Virus record (IMG/VR): IMGVR_UViG_3300031857_001010
Span: 1 to 29,047 of that record
Reading direction: 5' to 3' (one strand)
DNA from: a virus
DNA length: 29,047 bases
A program made the translations under genes and the position numbers. Below, piece after piece: positions 8,237 through 14,095 of this stretch. The number at the start of each line of letters is the position of its first letter. Within the stretch, counting starts at the first letter, position 1. Below the pieces are notes generated by a model. That model did not search any database, was not told where the DNA came from, and worked only from the letters and a program-made list of their open reading frames with translations.

Positions 8237-8410
8237 TTAAGGTGCTGGACTATATTCTCCAGCATCAATTTCAGCTACATTTGTAAGTTCTCCGCTTTGT
8301 ATTTGAGCAACTTCATTTCCATTAGGCAATGTGCCATCAACGCTGATTGTGAGCGAGGCACTTGGACTAAAGTCTAGCTTGCCAGTAAATGGATTGAATC
8401 TAACTGCCAT
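8237..8410 (-). CDS. Small structural protein with [10 protein letters not shown] anchor
   Basis: A 57-residue protein starting [20 protein letters not shown]. The frame opens three codons earlier, but ATG 8410 directly follows the upstream TAA (TAATATG) and matches the anchor start of the collagen-like protein, so it is preferred. After the anchor there is a short acidic stretch (NEVAQIQSGELTNVAEIDAG) and then it stops. It looks like an anchor with no fibre body: either a free-standing adaptor or a fibre gene that has lost its shaft. Virion location is inferred from the shared anchor. Confidence 0.65.
   Translation of the reverse strand: MAVRFNPFTGKLDFSPSASLTISVDGTLPNGNEVAQIQSGELTNVAEIDAGEYSPAP
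8373..8392. repeat. 20-base exact repeat at fibre anchor, copy 2
   Basis: Identical to 4267-4286 and in the same codon phase within the anchor-coding segment. The two genes lie 4 kb apart. Confidence 0.8.
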
Positions 8411-8411
8411 A

Positions 8412-8675
8412 TTAAGCAATGCTAACCATTACTAAATTTGCATCATTTGTAGTGGGAGGTTGCACGGAATATGTCAATGTAAGGGTTGCAACAACCACAG
8501 AGGCTTTACTGTAAACTACAGTTGCGATATTGTTTGTCGAACCATAGTAAGTCAATGCGAGTTCGTCATATTCTGGGATTTGAAATCCTTGAATAGAGTT
8601 AGCGATATTAGAAACCCCATCAAGCACCAAATGACGGAATTTTGCTGTGTCGAGAATTGAAGGGATATCGTCCAT
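8412..8675 (-). CDS. Small virion-associated protein downstream of capsid gene
   Basis: An 87-residue protein. Residues 31-45 have FQIPEYDELALTYYG, then STNNIATVVYSKASVVVATLTL, a beta-hairpin style found in short proteins that end phage structural operons. It lacks cysteines and membrane segments. It begins 69 bases after the capsid gene stop, on the far side of a strong hairpin. Likely a minor head or fibre component; function unknown. Confidence 0.65.
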   Translation of the reverse strand: MDDIPSILDTAKFRHLVLDGVSNIANSIQGFQIPEYDELALTYYGSTNNIATVVYSKASVVVATLTLTYSVQPPTTNDANLVMVSIA

Positions 8676-8698
8676 ATGTGTGAATGTTAAACTGATGA

Positions 8699-8730
8699 GG
8701 TGGCAGAGTCAAGTTATTAACTCTGCCACC
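8699..8730 (-). terminator. Strong hairpin after major capsid gene (terminator-like)
   Basis: An 11-base perfect stem, GGTGGCAGAGT (8699-8709) with ACTCTGCCACC (8720-8730). Three further inner pairs, one of them G-T, leave a 4-base loop. It sits 14 bases after the capsid stop on the transcribed strand. It lacks the T-tract of a classical intrinsic terminator (TCATCAG follows), so it may instead protect the 3' end of the capsid message or give partial termination to keep capsid levels above fibre levels. Confidence 0.6.
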
Positions 8731-8744
8731 GATATCAATTCAAC

Positions 8745-9932
8745 TTACACGCAAGGTGCTGGATTCACATCATCTTGGCAACGCTTGTAAAGAATCGCCA
8801 CAACATTCTGTGGGCGAATTGGCTGGATAGCGCGTTGGATTTGGTAGATGTGCTGACCGAAGTCACCATACAAGTTACAATCGTTGTCGCGGAAATATGT
8901 CCATTCAAGTTCACCCATAGCGAGTTGAGGAGCGAAACGGAATGTTCCTTCGCCAACGTAGCTTTCAGGTACGAGACGCTTGAAGGCATTTCCTGCGATA
9001 ACAAACATGACTTCATAATCGGCAGCCACCCATGCTGGGTTGCGGCGTTGAGCGAAGCCATTTGTTACGGCAGTGCTTACGATTGGGTTAACAAGGGTAA
9101 GGACACCAGCGACATTCGCGGTAGCGCGAAGAGGTTGTTGATCGATACCGAATGCAAAGCCACGATAACCTTGGAAGGAGTAACCGCTGATGGCAGTCTC
9201 ACCGAGTTTGAACGAACCAGTCGTAAGACCGATCAAGTCTTCTTTAACGTCCGCATCGTTGCGGAAGTTCTCGATTTGATCAGCAGAAGCGATAACTTGG
9301 AAGAATTCACCCTCGGAAGTAGCGAATGGTTCAGCAAGCATCTCTTCACGGAGGAACGTACCGAGTTTGTACAGAGTCTTGAAGTTCATAGGAGCATCAG
9401 GAACCTTGTTAGCAAACAGGGTGTTGATCTGCTGCATATCACCAGTCAAGTTAGCAGAAAAAGTAGCAGTGGAATCCACAACATATTTAATGCCAGACTG
9501 AAGGAGATACTGATAGCGGATATCAGCGTTGATCAACTGGAGAATCGTCTTTTCGAGCGAAACTTGAGCTTGCAGGTAAGAACCTTTGAACGCTGTACGA
9601 GCTTGCTTTACGCAAACACGGGGGCCAGCACCACGAAGGGTCTGAAGTTGGAACTGATACTCAGTCGAGCCAACAACGTCAGGGGTTGCTCCAACACCGC
9701 AGAGGGTGGTGTCGTTAACGAAGGTAGGAGCAGCGAGAGAAGCGGCGGGGACTGCCATTTCCTCAACAACGCTACGGACAACGTCAGAGACGTTAGGAAG
9801 CGTTCCACCATCGATGGAGTTAATGTAAGGACTCTTACGGGCGAGAACTCGTCCGATTTGTCCGATGATACGATTTACGTCTTTGCTTGCAAAGTTTTGG
9901 ATTGCAGCAAGTGAGATACACTCTTGAGCCAT
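8745..9932 (-). CDS. Major capsid protein
   Basis: A 395-residue protein in the position expected for the HK97-fold major capsid protein: after portal and scaffold genes, before fibres. It begins MAQECISLAAIQNFASKDVN. It has a long N-terminal helical region, then a beta-rich core with repeated FQGYRGFAFGIDQQP and YVGEGTFRFAPQ, and ends DNDCNLYGDFGQHIYQIQRA and RCQDDVNPAPCV. Length, lack of membrane or catalytic motifs, and even composition fit. There is no visible protease domain at the N-terminus, so assembly would rely on the separate scaffold-like protein. A candidate promoter, an A-rich leader and a 3' hairpin suggest high expression. A 379-codon open frame on the opposite strand is judged a shadow. 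Confidence 0.8.
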   Translation of the reverse strand: MAQECISLAAIQNFASKDVNRIIGQIGRVLARKSPYINSIDGGTLPNVSDVVRSVVEEMAVPAASLAAPTFVNDTTLCGVGATPDVVGSTEYQFQLQTLRGAGPRVCVKQARTAFKGSYLQAQVSLEKTILQLINADIRYQYLLQSGIKYVVDSTATFSANLTGDMQQINTLFANKVPDAPMNFKTLYKLGTFLREEMLAEPFATSEGEFFQVIASADQIENFRNDADVKEDLIGLTTGSFKLGETAISGYSFQGYRGFAFGIDQQPLRATANVAGVLTLVNPIVSTAVTNGFAQRRNPAWVAADYEVMFVIAGNAFKRLVPESYVGEGTFRFAPQLAMGELEWTYFRDNDCNLYGDFGQHIYQIQRAIQPIRPQNVVAILYKRCQDDVNPAPCV

Positions 9933-9951
9933 AATTTTAGTTTTCTAATTA

Positions 9952-10163
9952 ATTGTTTGTTTTGGGTTTGTTCTGCTTGAACTCCCGAAGAAAAATTCTA
10001 CGGGCAACATTCAAGACGATAAGATCCGCTACGCAGTTCTTAACGATTTGTTTCTTGATTTGGTTGCCCCGGCACGTTGGGCGTTGTTCGGCCTGATTGC
10101 GGATTCTTTGACTTCCACAGAGTCACCAGAATAACGAATCTGGCACGTCGAGTTATTGACCTT
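9952..10163 (-). pseudogene. Possible frameshifted small gene upstream of capsid gene
   Basis: This is the longest non-annotated stretch (9933-10185). Two stop-free frames overlap here. The first (10163-10032) reads VNNSTCQIRYSGDSVEVKES and onward. The second (10122-9952) ends with NQIKKQIVKNCVADLIVLN and then VARRIFLREFKQNKPKTNN, which looks like a real protein C-terminus. Joining them needs a -1 shift near a GGGG run at about 10068-10071. No ATG, GTG or TTG start is visible in the first frame. It may be a decayed gene, a sequencing indel, or a leader without coding role. Confidence 0.3.
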
Positions 10164-10189
10164 TTACATCATTACAAAAACATTGTCAA
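10161..10189 (-). promoter_or_regulatory. Candidate sigma70-type promoter for capsid transcription unit
   Basis: On the transcribed strand TTGACA (10189-10184) is separated by 17 bases from TAAAAG (10166-10161). The first box is a perfect -35 and the second matches four of six -10 positions. It overlaps the stop of the upstream glycosyltransferase-like gene and would start RNA about 220 bases before the capsid ATG, a sensible place for a late promoter. Based on consensus only. Confidence 0.35.
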
Positions 10190-10779
10190 ATTATATTTAA
10201 AATATTTTTTAGGTATTGAGATTTAGGAATATTATTCTCCAGTTTTGCGTGAATTAAATTCGTTTCGATTTTATCAAGTTTTCCAGATTCGTTAAAAATA
10301 TCATCTTCGTTTTTTAACACTCCACCAACATGAAGATCGTTGGAAAGTATTGTGTTTATGACGTGAGCGCACATTTCTTTGGTTGTATGAAAAATATAAG
10401 ATGGTTGCCCAGACAAAAGAAGCAATGATCCAGTCTTCTCTACCTCATCAGCGAGTTGTGGAGTGAATGAAACATTAGCAACATCATAATCACTCATCCA
10501 TCCACCTCCTGCGGCATGGAGCGCACACCAGCGCGAAAAACGAGCGCAAATGAAAGCAAAATTATTTTGCAACTCGTTGGGAAGAACTGGAGCGAGTCGA
10601 GTTAATTTTGTCATTAGCTTTAGGTGGAGAGGGGATCCTTGCGCGTGTGAGCGATTTAGCATCACTGGATCCCATCCCTGTGCCTCCCAAGTCGATTTCC
10701 ACACGTTTGCACAAGCAAATTGCTCGTCTTGTGGACGCAACTGTACGCTCTCGTAGTATGAATAGATTTTTGGTTTCAT
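10186..10779 (-). CDS. Glycosyltransferase-like protein with DxD motif (GT32-type)
   Basis: A 197-residue protein. Residues 80-100 hold RFSRWCALHAAGGGWMSDYD, matching the core of GT32/DXD-sugar-type transferases, where Arg-x3-[LW] is followed by Gly-Gly-x-[YW]-x-D-x-D. The metal-binding pair would be D97 and D99. The first 40 residues (MKPKIYSYYE...WDPVMLNR) fit the opening strand of the fold. It overlaps the upstream GT-A gene by one base (TAATG), so the two are probably co-translated. Located between scaffold and capsid genes, it could modify a virion protein or a host surface sugar; the acceptor is unknown. Confidence 0.7.
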   Translation of the reverse strand: MKPKIYSYYESVQLRPQDEQFACANVWKSTWEAQGWDPVMLNRSHAQGSPLHLKLMTKLTRLAPVLPNELQNNFAFICARFSRWCALHAAGGGWMSDYDVANVSFTPQLADEVEKTGSLLLLSGQPSYIFHTTKEMCAHVINTILSNDLHVGGVLKNEDDIFNESGKLDKIETNLIHAKLENNIPKSQYLKNILNII

Positions 10780-11765
10780 TAGTATGCCTTAATTCCTACA
10801 TTAAAGACTGGAACACCCAAATCAATGTGTGGTTGATGCCCCGCTTCAAGTGCTTTTTTGCAGAATGAAATGTCATCAGGGTAAAAAGGCCCGTGCTTGA
10901 TGTCAGGAAACTTTTTCTTGATATCTTGAAGCACCCGACGATGGATTAGCAAACATCCACTACCAACCCAGTCAACTGCCTCTACAGAATCGGTGCAGAC
11001 CCGTGCTTTTTTGCCAAGATCAGTTTTTGAACAGTCGATTGAAGCGTCATCCAAGTTAGCAAAGTACGCTGCACCAACAAGAGACTTCCCTGCGCCAATT
11101 AGACGATGAACAATGTGCTTTTGGAGGTGCGAATCATGGATATTTCGAGCAGCACCAATCGTTGCCTTTGCCCACTGGGGTCTTCCAATGGATGGGATGA
11201 TGTTATTGTCAAGCAACAGCAACCATTTTGCGTCCGTAGCTAGGAATTTCTCTGCAAGGTCATTTCGTGACTTGTAAAAGTTGTTTTCGTCGCTCGAAAC
11301 GTCAAATCGAATCTTATCACGTCCAAAATCGAGCGCAATGTTGATCAGTGCAAGTGTAGTAATCGGGTTAGTGGCTTTATTAGCCGAAAAACCAACAAAA
11401 ATGTCCCGTCCTGCGAATTCTGCTCGATACGATGGCAACCCTTCATTGGTTCGGGATTCTACGATATTTGACTGTAGAGTATCGTTAAATTGTACTTTTT
11501 CGGCAACTTCTTCGATAATTGGCTGTTTAATTTCTTCTGGAGTTGGTAATTCCATCTTTTCCAACACCTTTGGAACTGGTTTACGTCTGCGTTTAGGTTT
11601 TCGGTCTAATTTGATCATAGGTTCGTCGAGATGTGAAAAATCTCGTTGTTGTTTATTTATTTCTGGTTGTTGTGGACGCTGAACTTGTCCTTGTCTTGCA
11701 AATGGATCAAAAGAATCCAATGCATTCATAGTTATCTTCTCATCAGGAGTAACTTTTGGTTCCAT
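10779..11765 (-). CDS. GT-A glycosyltransferase-like protein with N-terminal extension
   Basis: A 328-residue protein. Residues 1-115 are a Pro/Gln/Lys-rich, probably disordered extension with a basic patch (DRKPKRRRKPVPK). From ~120 it resembles a GT-A transferase: WLLLLDNNIIP at 181-191 in place of the DxD block, VDWVGSGCLLIHRRVL at 264-279, and a C-terminal DDISFCKKALEAGHQPHID. The same blocks in the same order occur in the gene at 21960-22640 (IFIDDDMEW, GIGTGFLKLSAKA, SEDIIATAKLKEAGFDIWLD), so the two are related. Here the acidic triplet is DNN, keeping one Asp. The extension could dock it onto the capsid or scaffold. Confidence 0.7.
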   Translation of the reverse strand: MEPKVTPDEKITMNALDSFDPFARQGQVQRPQQPEINKQQRDFSHLDEPMIKLDRKPKRRRKPVPKVLEKMELPTPEEIKQPIIEEVAEKVQFNDTLQSNIVESRTNEGLPSYRAEFAGRDIFVGFSANKATNPITTLALINIALDFGRDKIRFDVSSDENNFYKSRNDLAEKFLATDAKWLLLLDNNIIPSIGRPQWAKATIGAARNIHDSHLQKHIVHRLIGAGKSLVGAAYFANLDDASIDCSKTDLGKKARVCTDSVEAVDWVGSGCLLIHRRVLQDIKKKFPDIKHGPFYPDDISFCKKALEAGHQPHIDLGVPVFNVGIKAY

Positions 11766-11803
11766 AGATATAATGTGGCTTTAACTTTATTAATTTATGT
11801 ATG

Positions 11804-11825
11804 AGTATACTAAACTTAGTATACT
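11804..11825 (-). promoter_or_regulatory. Double palindrome / hairpin after scaffold gene
   Basis: The 8-base palindrome AGTATACT occurs at 11804-11811 and again at 11818-11825, six bases apart. Together they also form a 9-base hairpin (11804-11812 with 11817-11825, loop AACT). It starts right after the TAA of the scaffold-like gene. AT-rich and without a T-tract, it is a weak terminator. Two identical palindromes in a row look like a dimeric-protein operator. Confidence 0.5.
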
Positions 11826-13079
11826 TTAACCACCTAGTGCTTCATCAAGCCCAAGATCAATGGCATCCATTGAATTCATCTTCAATCGGTCGTTGAGGGT
11901 GGATTTGATGCTATGCTGACCCGTGATGGTTTGACGAGGCATTTTCCCTGCACCTTTGAGGTTGTTGTTCTCTTCACGCAAGGCTTTTAGTTCTGCCATG
12001 TATTTAGCTTTCCCCTCCTGCTCAACCCGCAGTTGCTCGGTTAGGACGTGCGAGAACACTGCTGCCGCTGCCACATTAGCCCGTTCTTGAGCGTTGGTGG
12101 GCCACAGAGCAGAGTTAAATTTCTCAGCAAGGGATTGCACCTGCGCGTTGTGTCTCTGGACTTGTTCTAGCTTCTCTGGGGTTGCGTCTTTAGGTGCTTC
12201 CGCAAACCTAGCCCACGGAAGTTCTTTGGTGATGGAATCGATATGCTGATCGATCTGCTCAACTTCTTTGTGATACCACTGTCCTTTCTCTTGCTCACGT
12301 TGAGCAAGAATCTGCTCTGCATTTTGTGCGGCATTTTCAATTTCTTGTTCTTGCTTTTCTTTGAGATCAACAACATCAACAAGATTGCGTTTTAGACGTT
12401 CTGAATCGGTAAGTGGTAACTTGTCGATTGCGTTGTTCTTCCACCATGATTGATCGACTGCATCTGGGCCACCCGCTTTTTCAATGGACTCAATGACATC
12501 TTCGCTTGCTCCGTTTTTGCGAAGGATATTGTAGATGTTCTCTTTGGCAGACTGAATCGGTTGATTGTATTTCGATTGAAACTCTGGATCATTCTTAATG
12601 TCAAAGATTGCACGGAATTTCTTCAATTCATCGTAGTCATCAGGTGCTTTAAACTCCTGCTGACGTGATTCCATCTCTACAACACGTTGACGCAGTTGCT
12701 CTGCTTCCTCGGCTTGTTTTTTGTAGGTGCTTGCCGTTTCTTGAAGTTTTCGCCAGTTAGAACGATTAACCTCCGACAGATTGCGAGGTTGTTCGATTGA
12801 CGCAATTTCTGGATCCAATTCGACTTCTGGAGTTACAGGTGCTTCTGGAGTCTCTGTAGGTTCCGTGGATTCAGCAACCTCTTGCTCTGGTTCCTCGATT
12901 GGTTCAATTTCCTCAGTTTCGGCAGGTTCCTCTGCGTACACTGGCTCAACTCCACTCAATGCATCATCTAGCAATGAGTCGATATGCGCCTCAGTTGATT
13001 CATCGATTGGATCTGCATCCAAGGATGGGTTACCATAGCCAGTTACACTGGATTCTGCTTTTTCGTTTTCGTTTTCCAT
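11826..13079 (-). CDS. Scaffold-like / capsid assembly protein
   Basis: A 417-residue protein without enzyme motifs. Residues 1-95 are very acidic and Glu/Pro/Thr-rich (EEPAETEEIEPIEEPEQEV). Residues ~105-150 and 235-265 are coiled-coil (YKKQAEEAEQLRQRVVEMES; KEKQEQEIENAAQNAEQI). The C-terminal part has another helix (KYMAELKALREENNNLKG) and a basic tail region before LKMNSMDAIDLGLDEAL. Acidic N-terminus, helical body and a small basic C-terminal region are typical of phage scaffolds. The order portal, small genes, scaffold, capsid supports it, although two transferase genes separate it from the capsid gene here. Confidence 0.7.
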   Translation of the reverse strand: MENENEKAESSVTGYGNPSLDADPIDESTEAHIDSLLDDALSGVEPVYAEEPAETEEIEPIEEPEQEVAESTEPTETPEAPVTPEVELDPEIASIEQPRNLSEVNRSNWRKLQETASTYKKQAEEAEQLRQRVVEMESRQQEFKAPDDYDELKKFRAIFDIKNDPEFQSKYNQPIQSAKENIYNILRKNGASEDVIESIEKAGGPDAVDQSWWKNNAIDKLPLTDSERLKRNLVDVVDLKEKQEQEIENAAQNAEQILAQREQEKGQWYHKEVEQIDQHIDSITKELPWARFAEAPKDATPEKLEQVQRHNAQVQSLAEKFNSALWPTNAQERANVAAAAVFSHVLTEQLRVEQEGKAKYMAELKALREENNNLKGAGKMPRQTITGQHSIKSTLNDRLKMNSMDAIDLGLDEALGG

Positions 13080-13102
13080 AGATTTATTAATTAGTTGTTA
13101 AT

Positions 13103-13354
13103 TTACTTCATTGACTTCTCTCCACGGCACTTCCATTTTTTGCGTGAAAGATTGTTTGGTGAATTAGGATCATCTTTCCAGTCACCTTTAATGTTTGCGC
13201 TTCTAGCACAATACGCATCACCTTTTTTTGTGCCGGGTCGAATACGATCCTTTCCATCCTTGGCTTTTCCCGCTTGCCCGTATTCAACTGTCCTCGTTCG
13301 ACCAGTTGCCTTGTTAGTGATTGTTTTGCTGAACCTTGGTTTGATTTCTGCCAT
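13103..13354 (-). CDS. Small basic phage protein with conserved C-terminal SRKKWKC block
   Basis: An 83-residue strongly basic protein. The second half, GDAYCARSANIKGDWKDDP followed by NSPNNLSRKKWKCRG, is a motif I recognise from many phage virion or accessory proteins. The N-terminal TRTVEYGQAGKAKDGKDRIR is Gly/Lys-rich and probably extended. Basic charge suggests contact with DNA or with acidic head proteins, such as the acidic scaffold encoded just downstream. No catalytic residues are seen. A second frame at 13108-13392 covers the same DNA and is rejected. Confidence 0.75.
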   Translation of the reverse strand: MAEIKPRFSKTITNKATGRTRTVEYGQAGKAKDGKDRIRPGTKKGDAYCARSANIKGDWKDDPNSPNNLSRKKWKCRGEKSMK

Positions 13355-13388
13355 ATAGTTTTGACGTAAATACTAGGTGCTTTTTCCG

Positions 13389-13628
13389 TCACATCGAAGT
13401 GTAATTACCTGCACTTGGATCAGTGCTATCCTGTGAAGAATTTACGCAGTCATCAATTTCTCGCAATGCCATCTCAAACCCTTGTTTCAACATGGCTTGC
13501 ATTGCAACTCCTTCGACGGAAAATTCCGTTATGAAGGGAATTCGACTGCGTAAATATAAACGCAATTGACTCCCTGTTTTCTTATCGTAGTCCCGCAGAC
13601 GGGATGCATCAGATTCTTCCCATTTCAT
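13389..13628 (-). CDS. Small head-region protein of unknown function
   Basis: A 79-residue protein. Residues ~12-30 have RDYDKKTGSQLRLYLRSRI, followed by a helix (GVAMQAMLKQGFEMALREID) and an acidic, Ser-rich tail. It resembles small conserved proteins coded beside phage portals, but I cannot name the family. It lies between two small genes in the portal-scaffold interval, spaced 19 bases from the upstream stop. A structural or assembly role is likely. Confidence 0.65.
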   Translation of the reverse strand: MKWEESDASRLRDYDKKTGSQLRLYLRSRIPFITEFSVEGVAMQAMLKQGFEMALREIDDCVNSSQDSTDPSAGNYTSM

Positions 13629-13647
13629 ATTTATTTATTAATATATT

Positions 13648-14088
13648 TTATTCCATCATCGACTTAACTTTAGATTTAACTTTTCGGTAAGCCTTTTTGC
13701 CAGCTTCGACCAATTGCTCTGGAGATACGATGCCTTGGTCGCTCATTCCTTGTTTTTCGATGCGCTCATAATTTGCTTTTTCTTTTGCGGAATACTCTGC
13801 TTTCTTTTCCATTTCCTTTTCAGATTCAGAAAGAAGATCTTCAACTTCCTCCTCTTTGTCTTTTGGAGTTGGAAGCGGTTCAGATTTTAATAATTTAGGA
13901 GAAATAGAACCAGAACTCATTGATTTTCCCGCTCGTTTGATTCCATATCCAGATGGTTCTGAAATTTCTCCCAATGCTTTACCCAATGATTTAGCTTCTT
14001 TTTCGCTAATAGCACCCAAAGCACCTCCTTTTGGAAATGCTGATTTATTGTCTGCAAGTTTGCTGATTATTTTGGCTCGGTCTGGCAT
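13648..14088 (-). CDS. Charged helical protein of unknown function, portal neighbour
   Basis: A 146-residue protein. The first 70 residues are Gly/Ser/Lys-rich and look flexible. Residues ~75-115 are a long charged helix (KDKEEEVEDLLSESEKEMEK and onward), and the C-terminus is basic (KAYRKVKSKVKSMME). No domain recognised. The alternation of acidic helix and basic tail would suit an internal head protein or an assembly helper. It begins 7 bases after the portal stop. Confidence 0.65.
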   Translation of the reverse strand: MPDRAKIISKLADNKSAFPKGGALGAISEKEAKSLGKALGEISEPSGYGIKRAGKSMSSGSISPKLLKSEPLPTPKDKEEEVEDLLSESEKEMEKKAEYSAKEKANYERIEKQGMSDQGIVSPEQLVEAGKKAYRKVKSKVKSMME

Positions 14089-14095
14089 AATATTA

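Noticed and set aside
8775-9914. 379-codon open frame on the plus strand opposite the capsid gene
   Set aside because: It is exactly antisense to the capsid gene, shows no recognisable domain, and would be the only plus-strand gene of any size. Open antisense frames are common opposite genes with strong codon bias.
13108-13392. 94-codon minus-strand frame covering the SRKKWKC gene
   Set aside because: The other frame contains the conserved phage block; this one shows none.
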